NCBI GenBank assembly: GCA_006538405.1
Contig: BJKQ01000001.1
Location: 1,736,001 to 1,800,000 of the forward strand
DNA: 64,000 nucleotides
Origin: Hansfordia pulvinata
Lineage: Eukaryota > Ascomycota > Sordariomycetes > Xylariales
Reading direction: 5' to 3'
Each line of letters begins with the position of its first letter. Within the stretch, counting starts at the first letter, position 1. This document shows positions 1-10,900 of this stretch, in pieces. A program made the position numbers and the translations under genes. The notes under the pieces are model-generated. The model saw only the letters and a program-made list of their open reading frames with translations. It was not told where the DNA came from and searched no databases.

Positions 1-709
1 GAATTTTCATCACCACACTTTAATTCTCAACCTCTACCCCGCAGGCCTTGCTCACCTCTGTTTCTCTCCTCTTCCAACCTCCCACAACCCGCCACTATCA
101 AACCCCGACTGGCTTCTCTCTACTTCTCTTTCTGCCGCTGACTGAATGGCGACGATGGCACGTGCGGGTGTATGTGTTCTCTTAGAGCATTTCAAAACTA
201 CATGAGCCGTTCGTTGTTCATTGCCATACCCATCTGGTCTTCCTGCCAATGTCGAATAACGCCGACCTGCTTGTCTGTATTGTCGACCCGGCGACACTCA
301 CCCAAGTCTGGATGACCATCCCCAACCTAAACCTCCCGTACCACCGTCAGCACACTCCTTCTCGCTGGCACTCTCGTATCTACCCCTAGGCCAATCGCGT
401 CGGCAGCGAATCTCTCCAAACCACACATCCCTACATGCCACTCGCCATTCAGTCAGTCTCTTCCATCCAGTCATTCACTACAAGACGGTTCACATCGGTC
501 GACCTGTTTCCCAGCAACGCTTTTCCCTACCTAGCCCGAGCTACTTGTCAACATGTACGCACAAATTCTGCACGTCTCGTTTTCGTTCCCATTCTTCTCA
601 TCTCCTCAACCCATCCAACCTGTCAGTATCTTCCCACCTGCAAGCTAAGCTCTTCATCTCCACCGTTCTCTTTGCCTATAATTTGTTCCTGCTGCAGATC
701 TTCGTGGCA
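1..709. other. Upstream region of the helicase gene
   Basis: No gene is supported here. The stretch is pyrimidine-rich towards its right end and probably contains the promoter and 5' leader of the helicase gene starting at 710. Upstream ATGs at 435 and 553 open small frames described separately. The short reading frames on the minus strand have no recognisable content. Confidence 0.6.
553..648 (+). promoter_or_regulatory. Possible upstream ORF, helicase leader
   Basis: An ATG at 553 opens a 31-codon frame ending in TAA at 646-648, 61 bases before the helicase ATG. Another ATG at 435 opens a frame to 788 that overlaps the helicase start in a different phase. If the transcript begins upstream of these ATGs, initiation at 710 would need leaky scanning or reinitiation. 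The transcription start is not visible in the sequence. Confidence 0.3.
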
Positions 710-3636
710 ATGGACCGGATTCCTCAACATGTCAAGGCAAAGGCAGAGGAGATTCACTTCCGGTTCAAGTCCATGGGATCGGTCGTAGATCCTGACACCT
801 GCGCCTGGACTGTGCCTTTCCCTGCAGTTCATCAGTACAGAAGCATTGGCGACCGGGCTTTCAGAGCCGCATACGGGACACAGATTGAGCAGCTATACAC
901 GGAAGAGGCTATCAAACTCCTCATCCGGCTGACACAGAGCTTCGTCGCTATTCCTTTGGAAGAAAGCAAGCGCACCAATCCTGACACAGGAAAATCTCGC
1001 TTCACACAGTGGCTCTTTGTCATTGTGAAAGCCCAAGGGGCTCATCTGTTCCCTCGAGTGGACGAACCCTGCATAATCCGAACCGAATATTCTGACCCCT
1101 CAGAGCCGCCGCTGTCCGTGCGTGCTCGTCGTCTGGTGACCCCATCGTGGCTGAAGGATACCTCACAATTCGTCTTCCACGTACAAGCACCGTCGAACAA
1201 ACCCAACATCAAGGTGCCAGAACTCCCCATCGCCAACGGTTTAGATTCCGCCCTTGCCGCCTTCAAGGCCGAGAGAGCCAAGTTCACCTTCAGGGGCAAA
1301 CTCATTGTCTCTACCTCGAGCTCGGTCACCGCGGCTCGATTCAAGGGCATTGAAGCCATAACGGTGGCGTCTCAGATCAGCAAAACTGTTTCCGGGGATC
1401 ACCTCAGGTGGCTCCTAAACTTTGACACGTCACCCAAGAGCCACAACCTGGGAGAGATCTTCTCTGCTGTGGGACACCTCGCCGACCGTGTCAGTGGTCT
1501 TAACCCTGACCAATGCCGCAACTATTTGGAAGCAGCCAAAGCCGAATCTTTCGCAGAGATGGCTTCGCGCACATCGATAACCCACGATATTTCAGACTGG
1601 ATGATGTCTCAGTGGCAAGATATGGGGGTGGACCAGCGGAAAGCAATCCTGAGCAATGCAGATTGCCCCTTTGGCCACAAAGTCATTCTTGGATGCCCAG
1701 GTAGCGGCAAGACAACGACGGGATTGTTCCTTTGCGCTTTGTTCGCGCTCTCGACCATCGACGAGAAACATCGATCCCTCCTTCGGCGTGATCCCCCCAG
1801 TGAAGCGGACAAGTCTGCTACACCTGAGAATGCGGGTGTTCTTTCATCCGAGCCCAAGACCTCTTCGGTAAGCCAAAACGTCAATCTGCCTTTCATTGAG
1901 TGCTCATACCAACTGATATCAAGGAGAACAATCCGGACGCCACAAAGAGCATCGCCCCCCGCCTCAAGCGCGCGAAGGTGCTTGTTCTGATCAACAACAA
2001 CGAATTGTTAGGGATCGTTCAAGAGAAGTTCAGCTCTCTCGTCGAGCCGTTCAAGCTCCGTCTGGTGAAGGCCGAGCCTCTGTCGCACACGCGTCAGCAT
2101 CTGGACTCGGATTCAGATGCATTTGATCCTTTCGAGGATATCATCAGCTTTTCTAATGTCGAGTTGGAGCAAGCTCAGATGGAACGAGAAATGCGGCAAG
2201 GAAGATTGAAATATCGCACTGCTCACTCCATCTCGTCACGCGTGGCGTTTGAGCTCGTCATGAACAAGACATCCGAAGATGTGAAAGCAGTTCTCGAATT
2301 CCAGGCACTACGGAAGGCCGACCCAGCCAAACCCTTTCATTCCACGCAATATGGGTCGCGGATGTTCGATATCATACGGCGGATCTACCTCAGCAGTGAC
2401 GTTATCTTCGCCACACCGTACGCAGCGGCCTCTTTGGTGGACCATGTGAAGCTGCAGCCGGATGTTTTGTGGGTGGACGAATGCGGCAGAACGTCAGAGG
2501 TCGATCTGTTCCACGCCTTGGCAACCTACGGCAATGTGCTCTGTCGCCTCCAGACTGGAGATCTGATCCAACCCCGTCCTGTCGTGTTGTCCCTCAACGG
2601 CCACCGGCGAAACAATCGGATCGGCATGGTTAACCCGTTTGGGCCCCAGCTCGCCCTGCCCATGGTCAGACGCATGACGGAATCCGGGGCTTTCACGGCC
2701 GACCTGTTGCACGAGAACTTCCGCTCCCATGCATCTCTCGTGGCTTTGCCGTCGCGTCTTTTCTACAAGGACGCAATGTTCACCTCGCCGCGGTTCTCAA
2801 TCCCCGAGGATGTCGACAAGCGGTACACCGAGTTTTTCCAAACCATATTCCCAGGCAGCTCGGGACGCCGAGGGTGGCTGGACAACATCGGTGAACACAA
2901 GCAGGATGACTTCGGTTCGAGCTTCACCAACAAGTCCAACGCTCTACTCATCGCCGAGCTGGTTGCGCTGGTTTTCCACAACAAGGTCCTCGAAGTCATG
3001 CCCGTTCCGGGTGCAGATGGCAAGGCAACGGTTCCTGGTCGCTACGCTCACATCTTGATTATTACGGACTACGAGGCTCAGAAACACGTGATTCTTCAGA
3101 CGCTTCATGCGCACCTCCGCCGCATCGAGTGGGTGAGCGAGCTTGTGCGCGTGTCGACGACGGACTCGTCAATGGGCGCGGAAGCTACCATAGTCATCCA
3201 CTGCCATACACGATCGAAAGGGATAGGCCACACGGGCGACCCTGAACGAAACGCCGTGTCGACCACGCGCGCTCGGTTCTTGGAGTTTGTTATCGGCTCC
3301 TCTGAAGTCTTCTCTTCTGAGGTAGTGAACCCCTGGCTGCCGTCCGGGACCCATCCCACTGCGGAAACCTTGCGAGAGATCAGGAATGACTGCAAGTCGA
3401 GAAATGCCGTTCGGCAGTTCACCTCCCACGACTGGCTCCTCGACGGCCCCAAGCGATACTGTGGCAGATGCGCCTTCTTCCACTCGAGCGACCAGCAGTG
3501 CGAGCCGGTGTGCCGCTGGTGCGGAGAAAAGGGCCATTGCGTCCGCTGGTGCAAGAAGCACATGTACAAGCCGCGCAGCCCCGCAGTGTTGAGCCTGCAG
3601 AAAGACATGGTGGGCTTGCCGTTGCGGACCAAGTGA
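710..3636 (+). CDS. UPF1-like SF1 RNA/DNA helicase with C-terminal CCHC zinc knuckle
   Basis: Two exons, 710-1867 and 1924-3636, are joined in phase 0 across a 56-base intron (GTAAGC..AAG, branch CTGAT), giving about 956 residues. The start is the ATG at 710, because the frame upstream has no other ATG. Superfamily 1 motifs are seen in order: Walker A GCPGSGKTT near residue 328, Walker B DECG near 571 (DEAG or DEAA in UPF1-type enzymes), GDxxQ in a motif III position, NFRSH near 650, a motif V-like segment STTDSSMGAE, and TTRAR near 833 as motif VI. A zinc knuckle CRWCGEKGHCVRWC (CX2CX4HX4C) lies near 916-929. The N-terminal 300 residues are unrecognised. ATP-dependent nucleic-acid unwinding is inferred from the family; substrate and pathway are unknown. 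Motif Ia is weakly conserved compared with true UPF1, so this is a divergent paralogue, not the NMD factor itself. Confidence 0.85.
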
Positions 3637-4386
3637 AGGACAGATGTTATAGGGTGATGGGAACCTGGCGCTCAAATGGGTTGGATACCTATCGAGATGG
3701 AATTATTGTCCACTGAATGAGCAGATGTCCACATGGAACCCCAGAGGTGCGGTTCAGTGAGGGACGATTACTTATTATATGAGTTTAGTTGTTATTATAA
3801 TATTGTGAACGATTATTATTTGCAGGTCACATATGCAGCATCCATTCGCGTTGGCTTGTCCCGTTTGTGATGGACGCATTTCGACCTGGGCCCACTCAAA
3901 ACTGGCATTGCCAGAGACATGAGACGAGCTGATTAAACTGTCATTTCATCCTGTTTTTTTTTTTTTTTAGGATGTTTGTTGATTCCATTGTACATACATA
4001 TGTAAGCAATGCTATCAACAGCACGACATGAGCTGGGTGTCGGAGCCGGGAAAGCTGGAGATCACCACCTGCAGAGCCCTACGAGTCCAGGCACGAAGCC
4101 CCTGTAACCGCCCCACTCCGGCGATCGGAGCAGCGGGGCAACGCCGCTGTCACAGCAGGCGAACGGGCATGGCGTGACACACTGCGTGACACTTCAAGCG
4201 ACCGCTTTGGCCGTCAGTGCCTTCGTCCCGCCACGCGCCCATCGCCGCGGTCCAGCCTCCCCTCGTCCCGCCCCAAGCCGACTTTCTCTCGGGGCACCTC
4301 CCGCAGCACCCGGACAGCTGCCGCAATCCCTCCACCCACCAACCCCCGCCTCGTTCGACACACACCCAACGAAACCCCCCGACACC
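3637..4386. other. Intergenic, helicase 3' end to HAD gene
   Basis: This contains the presumed 3' UTR of the helicase and the 5' leader of the HAD gene. A T run lies near 3954-3970. The last 100 bases are C-rich and CACC-rich, as is common before fungal start codons. No gene is seen. Confidence 0.6.
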
Positions 4387-5139
4387 ATGATCTCCCTCGT
4401 CGCGTTCGACCTCGACGGCACGCTCGCCGAGAGCAAGCAGCCCCTCAAGGACGACATGGGCGAGGCCCTGGCGGACCTGCTGGCCGTCGCCGACGTGGCC
4501 GTCATCTCGGGCGGCGATTGGCCCCAGTTCCAGAAGCAGGTGGCCAGCCGCCTGCCGTCGCGGGCCGACCTGTCGCGGCTGTGGCTCATGCCCACCACCG
4601 GCACCAAGCTGTACACGCACGATTCGGGGCGGGGCGGCTGGGCCGCCGTCTACGCGGAGATCTTCACCGACGAGCAGCGGCGCGAGATCCGCGAGGCCTT
4701 CGACGCGGCCCTCGAGGCGACCGGCTTCGCCCCCGAGCGGACCTGGGGCGAGCGCATCGAGGACCGCGGCAGCCAGATCACCTTCTCGGCGCTGGGCCAG
4801 GAGGCGCCCCCCTCGGCCAAGGAGGTCTGGGACCCGGACTTCGCCAAGCGCCGCGTCGTCCAGGCCGACCTGCGCGCGCGCCTTCCCGGCCTGTCCGTCA
4901 ACATGGGCGGCGCCACGTCCATCGACGTCACGCAAGGGGGCGTCGACAAAGGGTACGGGCTCAAGCGGCTCGCGGGCGCCAGCGGGATCCCCCTCGACCG
5001 CATGATGTTCATCGGCGACGCCATCTTCCCAGGCGGCAACGACTACCCCGCCAAGGAGATCGGGCTCGACACCGTCCGCGTCAGGGACCCGGACGGCACG
5101 CTGGCCGCCATCGCCGCCATCGTCGCGTGCCTGAAGTGA
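4387..5139 (+). CDS. HAD-IIB hydrolase, phosphomannomutase/sugar-phosphatase-like
   Basis: An intronless frame of 250 residues. HAD motif I is at the N terminus (FDLDGT, with D8 as nucleophile and D10 as acid/base). Motif II is a VISGG segment. A GGVDKGYGLKRL stretch supplies the motif III lysine, and motif IV is FIGDAIFPGGND. The spacing and the PGGND ending are typical of subclass IIB small phosphatases and phosphomannomutase-like proteins, which act on sugar phosphates in the cytosol. The ATG at 4387 places motif I at residues 7-12, as expected; an in-frame extension upstream has no supporting motif. The gene is very GC-rich and lacks introns, and its motif set resembles bacterial members more than eukaryotic phosphomannomutase. 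It converges with the MFS gene, leaving about 500 bases between stop codons. The exact substrate cannot be read from sequence. Confidence 0.85.
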   Translation: MISLVAFDLDGTLAESKQPLKDDMGEALADLLAVADVAVISGGDWPQFQKQVASRLPSRADLSRLWLMPTTGTKLYTHDSGRGGWAAVYAEIFTDEQRREIREAFDAALEATGFAPERTWGERIEDRGSQITFSALGQEAPPSAKEVWDPDFAKRRVVQADLRARLPGLSVNMGGATSIDVTQGGVDKGYGLKRLAGASGIPLDRMMFIGDAIFPGGNDYPAKEIGLDTVRVRDPDGTLAAIAAIVACLK

Positions 5140-5645
5140 ATGGCCTCCGCTCCGGATCGCCCCCCCTTAGGCTTGGGGCAGAACTTTGGGAGCAGGGGAG
5201 TGGCGATATCAGCGAAGCGACGTCAAAAGATTGATAGCGAGGTATGCTGGGGCCCCATTACCCCGACACCGAACACGGGGCTGGTATCTTTTCAAGGGTG
5301 GCACCACTCGACAGCGAGAATGATAGATGGCCCGTGGCTTAGGGGGTAAAAGTGCTATTATGACAGTGGAGACTCGTTATACCAGCTCGCTCTAAAACGC
5401 CATATAGCCGGCTCTAATACATGGTCCGTTGATCCAAAATGGCCGAAACCCTCATTACTCCCGCCCACCACCTGCTCGTCTATGCACATGCCATGCCCTG
5501 GAAGAACACCAATCAAACCGCCCTGAAAGCGCAAACTCCTATAAAACCCAAAACTCCGCGCCAGATCAACTGGATGACAACCCATAGCTCAAACTCTTCC
5601 CCGACGGGCCAAAAAGGGCGGCGAACACATTCATTTCCCGCGTTT
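5140..5645. other. Convergent intergenic between HAD and MFS genes
   Basis: About 500 bases separate two convergent stop codons and presumably hold both 3' UTRs. No gene or distinctive repeat is seen. Confidence 0.6.
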
Positions 5646-7915
5646 TCACGCCAGGCCGACCTCGACGTTCTTGCCCTTGACGCTCTTCCACTCGACGGTG
5701 GTGCTGCCGAGGACGGTGGCGGCGGCCATGGCGGCGGCGACGAGGAAGGCCTTGGCGAGGGCGTTGTTGTAGGACAGGACGACGGCGGGGACGTCGGCGG
5801 CGGGCAGGCTGTGCTGCAGGTTGGTGGCGCCGGCGCCGAGGACGGCGGCCGGGTCGACGGAGGGGACGCGGGCGGCCAGCTCGGCGACGAGGCCGTTGGT
5901 GAAGACGTTCTGGCCCACGCTGACGAACAGGGCGCCGCCCAGCGACTGCAGGAATACCACCACGGCGGTGCCCGTCGGCACGTCCTTGATGTCGAGGACC
6001 GTCTGCACCGCCATCAGCGGCTGCTGCAGGCCCATGCCGACCCCGGCCCCGAACAGGACCTGGTACCCGATCCACACCCCGCTGCTGACGTCGGGGGTCC
6101 AGGTGTACAGGAGACCCGCGCCGATGGCAGAGAGCACGGTGCTGAGGATCATGAAGGGGCGTAGTAGCCGAAGGCGGTGACCAGGCCCCCGCGACGAGCG
6201 AGAGGACGACGACGGCGATCAGCATGGGCAGGTTGCGGACGCCCGAGTCGACGGCGCTGGCGCCCTGGACGGCCTGGAACCAGATGGGGATGTAGTAGAC
6301 CATGAGGAAGAAGGCGGCGCCCAGCGCGAAGGCGAACAGCGCCGAGGCCCAGACGGTCCGGTTGGCGACGATGCGCGGCGGCACCGTCGCGTCCTCGCGG
6401 CCCCAGAGCTGCAGGGCGACGAAGGCCGCGATGAGCACGCCCGCCACGACGAAGAGCGCGATCACCCGCGCGTCCGACCACGCGTACGTCGTGCCCCCGT
6501 ACTGCAGCGCCAGCAGCAGGCAGATGATGGCCGGCATGAAGACCAGGTTACCGAGGGGGTCGAAGTGGGCGGCCCGCTGGCGGAACGTCTCGGCGGCGGG
6601 TTTCGGGCGCGCCGGCTCGCTGAAGAAGAGCAGGATCACGCCCACGGTGATGGCGCCGATCGGCAGGTTGATGAAGAAGCACCACCTCCAGGTCTTTCAC
6701 ACACACACAGCCAAGAGTCAGCAAATGCGGATTCAGAGAAAGAGAAAAGGGGGGGGGGGGGGGGGGGGGGCGCGAAGGGGGTTTTGCTTACCGCTTTATC
6801 GGTGAAGACACCGCCCAGCAGGGGGCCGGCTACCGATGCGATCCCGTACATGCCGCCGACCAGGCCGCTTTCCGGTGTATACAAGTCAGCCTCGCGATCC
6901 AAATTGTGTGTTTGGGGAGAGAATTTCGGGCGAAAAAGAATCAAAGAATAAAATAAAATAAAAAAAACTCACGTGTACAGAGGCCTCTTGGACAGGGGCA
7001 CGGAGTAGGCGAGCAGCAACAGGGCGCCGCTGAGGATGCCGGCGCTGCCGAGGCCGGCGATGGCGCGGCCCATGATGAGGGTCAGGGAGTTCTGGGCGAC
7101 GCCGCAGATGAGGCTGCCGAGCTCGAAGACGGCGATGGCCGCCAGGTAGACCCATTTGATGCTCATGTAGGTGTAGAACTTGCCGAAGAGCAGCTGCAGG
7201 GCCGAGGTCGTGAGGAGGTAGGCTGTTCACACAGTGTCAGTGTCAGTGGTCAGCGGAAACGATGGAGGAAAAAAAGCTGGCCAGCCTGAACCAAGATAGA
7301 TTTGGCGGGGAGGGGAGAAATCTGTCTGGGCTTTCAGGGACTTACCACTGCCGTACCAGCCGACGTCGGGCAGACTGTGGAACTGGTCGGTGATCTTGGG
7401 GATGGCGGTGGTGATGATGGAGTTGCTAGAGAGAAGTAGGGAAGCCCGTGTCAGTCGGTCGTCCATTGCTGTGCTTCTCTGCGGAAAGGCTAAAGCCGAG
7501 ATGCATAGGAATATGAAAAAAAAAAAAACTCACTCCAAGGCCATGAGGAAAACGCTCAGGCACAGAGCCAAGATGATGAGCCCCAGCTTGGCCCCCGTGG
7601 GGTACTCGGAGCCGTCCTCGCGGGTCTCGACGTGGGCCAGCGGCTGCCCTCCATGCTGCTGCTGCGAGCGCGCGGTCTGCTGTTTGGCCAGGCTGTCGTC
7701 ACGATCGGGACGTTGTCGTCGTCGTCGACGACGGAGGGGGCTGCTGCTGCTTCCGAGGACGGCTTGCCGGGGGCGACGGCGGTGGCGGCGGAGAATCGCT
7801 TCTCGTCGATGATGCTGCTGCCGCTGCCGCGCGGGTCCGAAGGCGCCATGCTTGCGGTGCTGGGGGTCCGGGTGCGTGCTGGGTTGGCCAGCGGGGCCGG
7901 GTGGAGTGCGCCCAT
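5646..7915 (-). CDS. MFS drug/toxin efflux transporter, 14-TM DHA2 type, frame interrupted
   Basis: Five exons on the minus strand: about 7915-7534, 7425-7346, 7222-6973, 6867-6792 and 6693-5646. All introns have GT..AG ends and consistent phases. Family signatures are seen: motif D1 as [14 protein letters not shown] across the first junction, motif [12 protein letters not shown], and antiporter motif [12 protein letters not shown] long run of hydrophobic segments follows, so this is a plasma-membrane proton antiporter of the 14-helix group, about 570 residues. The last exon does not stay in one frame: near 6190-6154 two single-base losses, 27-34 bases apart, shift the conserved [11 protein letters not shown] region. 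The N-terminal exon also needs a frame change between ATG-containing frame 7915 (or 7849) and the frame that carries the first helix. Either the gene is decayed or bases were lost in homopolymers during assembly. No biosynthetic genes flank it, so the substrate is unknown. Confidence 0.85.
6154..6192 (-). other. Two apparent single-base deletions in the MFS last exon
   Basis: Read on the minus strand, the conserved segment after LSLVAG needs one extra G in the five-G run (6186-6190) and one extra C in the four-C run (6156-6159) to stay open through [14 protein letters not shown]. As written, the frame moves twice within about 30 bases. The same protein family reads continuously on both sides. 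An intron here would remove conserved residues and has no good acceptor. Confidence 0.7.
6749..6770. repeat. G22 homopolymer in an MFS intron
   Basis: Twenty-two consecutive G on the plus strand lie within the intron at 6694-6791 of the MFS gene, appearing as poly-C in the transcript. The run lies between the donor at 6791 and the acceptor at 6694. Confidence 0.9.
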
Positions 7916-10900
7916 GTCCGTTGGCCAAGTCAGTCGTTGGGAGGGGCAAGGGTTCCTATATAAAAGTGTTGTAGATATCTGTGGCTCTTGTGCTTGTGCC
8001 GGTGCCGGGTGGGGGTCTGTCTACGCGGGACCAGACGACAGAACAGCAAGGGCCGGAAAGGTGTAGAGCGAGTATCTAGAGAGAACTCTGACGATCTTGG
8101 TCTGTCTCGGTTCTTGGTATGTTTCTTCTGTCCGGGACTCCCTGGGTTGCGATGAGGTGAGGGAACACAGCGCGCGGGTGAGTATGATGTTCGATTTGGC
8201 CGGGTTTGGAGTGGGTTCGAGGCTGATGGGCGGTGAAAAGGGGGGTGGAATGTCTTGTGTTGCTATTGCTGTGTTCCAAAGCTGAGAGGGAAGAGGCCAT
8301 CTTCGCGGGGCTGGGCGTCATGTTAAATATGAGAAGGAAAGAAAAAAAAAAACAAAGATCGGTGTCTAGTTCCACCTCGGTCTTCTTGTTCTTCGTCTTC
8401 TTCTTCTTCCTCTCTTTCCTCGCCGTACAGTCATCCACCGAGAAGACGGCCATGGACGGGTGTCGCTAACTCCGGCGCTGGCTGGGCTGTCGCCGGGATC
8501 TGGGGCCTTTGCAGCCGCTTCGGGGTGTTGCAAGTGTCCGCAGCATAACGCAGCAGCGGGCGCGTGTAAGTGGCCCCTCCCCGGGGACCCGCTCTGGTGG
8601 CGTGCGTTATAGGGCCCAGGCCCGCAAAGTCCCGGTCTTTGGCTTTTCTCTCGCCAGTGTGTCGACAGTTATGAGTTGGATGACAAAAGTTCAAAAAGGC
8701 TCCGGAGACTTTTCCCTGGGGGAGGAGTGCTGCATCTGCCGCCGACCGGACGGACGGACTACTGGTGTCTCTGGAATGCCATGGCAAATGCGCACACACG
8801 CCGGCGCGGCCTTACTTCAGGTGTGATCACGGACCGCCGCCTTGATTACTATAGGCATCCCGGGACCGCTCGACTACGAGTACAGGGCGCGCGCGAGCGA
8901 TCGCGTGCGTGCGTGCGTGCGTGCATGGATCCGGAATGTTGCCGATGGGAAAACACCACGCGGGGTGCCACGTGCTTGTTGGCCCTCTGCCGTTGCCTCG
9001 CGTTGCTGTGCCGTGTCAGGCTCCTTTTGCGAGGTGAGAGGAAGAAGACGACGAAGACGACGACGAAGAAGAAGACGAAGCGAAAAGGAGGCAGAGACAT
9101 TTGCGATCCCCTCCACCCATCCCCAAGACGCCACCTCTGCACGCAGCCGCTGCGCCATGGGCCAGGCGGACGTCCGTCCGTCCGCGCGGCAGACCAAGAT
9201 TGCACAGGCTTGCATGTCCGCGCGGTAAAGGGCTGCCAGGTATCGCTGCTGCAGTCGAATCCGGCGCTTCCCCCACCCCGCGGTCCCCCTTCTTCCTCTG
9301 TCTCTCTCTCTATATTCGATACGCGTGCTCGCCAGCAGTCACGCCCACACCCATCACGGTGATGACGGCCAGGGGACGTGACGGGTAATGCCGACCATAA
9401 CGGCCAACTGTAAGTCATTAGTGCGTCGGGCTCGGGCTCGGGGTCTTGCGAGGGCGGTGATCCACTGCTGCTATCTCCGAGCTGGGACGGGGCCAACTGG
9501 TGGCGAGAGAGCTGGCTTGATGAGCTAGCAGAGCGTGCAGAGGTGAGAGGCAGCTTGAGAGCCGCGCTACTGACGCTAACATGCTTTTTTTCCCTTTTCT
9601 TTCTCTGCGTTATGGGCGAGCGTGTTCGGTAGACTCCCGTCATGACAGGGACGGACGAACCTTTGTGCCTTGGCGAGCGCGGGCGAGGTCGATCGCGCTG
9701 GGGCGAGCAGACCCGTCGTGAATGCGATGAGTCACCACAACATACGAGTAGCATATCGCATGCATCGCTCTGATGAGAGATACCCGTGATGGTCTTGCAC
9801 TTCGTTGGTTGAACACTACGAGTACCTCTTACCTGCTCCATACCCACATACCTTACGAGTACTTTGCGAGTTCCTCTCGTAGGAGAGCCCCTCAAGTCGG
9901 CCTAGAATCGAGCAAGCATGCAGGCAAAATCTCGTTTGGCTGGCTGCAGCAGTCATCAGTGTCTCGTGCAGAGTCCAGATACGATGACATTGGTAAGCCC
10001 GCCAGGATATCCATTTGGCAAGGCATCATCCCTCGCTCACATGTATGGGCCAGTTGCTGTCTGCTGCGAGCACGCAAAGCGGGTGAACATCAAGAACGGC
10101 ATCAGGTAGGTCCCGTCAGGCGGGAGTGAGATACAGGGGTACGAAGCTACAGAGGTACGGGGATAAGGTACTTACGGAGGCACGGCGGACGGGCGGCGGA
10201 GGGGGGGAAGGAGGCCGGCAGCTGACCTCGGAAATGCTATTTGTCCGGGCTTGGGTGGTGGCTGCCTCTTCGGCCGGTCTTGGTCCCAGTCTCGGAGCTT
10301 TCCGGGCATGTACCCTCCCTGCAAAACGCCTGAGGGCGGGTACTTGCATGGGCTGCCCGTGGGCCCGTCGCCGGTTGCGAATCAGCCACACGCCGCCATC
10401 AATTTGCACCGACCGCCGAGAGCCCACTCGCCTGCTCCCACCACCCTTTCTTATTATTCAGCCATTTTCGAGCGCCCAAAGACCTCCTTCGCGTACACCT
10501 GCTCGTACCTCAATCCCGACGTCTCGTAAGCAAAGTGTACGAGAAACGCACCCCAAAAGCCGCCTGCATCAACAGCAACCAAAAAGGCAGCAGCAGCACG
10601 CAATCTCGTCTGCCCGTCGGCTCATCCGCCTTCAGATTGCGCCGCGCCGACCAGCCCAGAACGCGACAGGGGACGGCGGAAGCACCATCAAACGGCGTCG
10701 TCACTCAAGCTCTGCCTGCCTGGTATCACGGAAGAAGAACGGGAACAAACAAGTATGGGAAGAAAGAAAGAAAGTAGCGGCCATCCGCAGAATCGGTCTC
10801 TTGCTCATAGCACCGAGATCTGTCTGATCTGATCCGATCTCAACCCACTTCCTCTAGTCTTGCTCGTACTCTATCTCGTCTCGCTTTTTCATCTCCTCGC

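Noticed and set aside
4387..7915. HAD gene plus MFS transporter considered as part of a secondary-metabolite cluster
   Set aside because: No synthase, oxygenase or pathway regulator lies next to them; two adjacent convergent genes are not a cluster.
8849..9895. 348-codon open frame on the minus strand
   Set aside because: Arg/Ser-rich, passes through GAC/GAA and CGTG repeats, no domain-like segment; a product of GC-rich low-complexity DNA.
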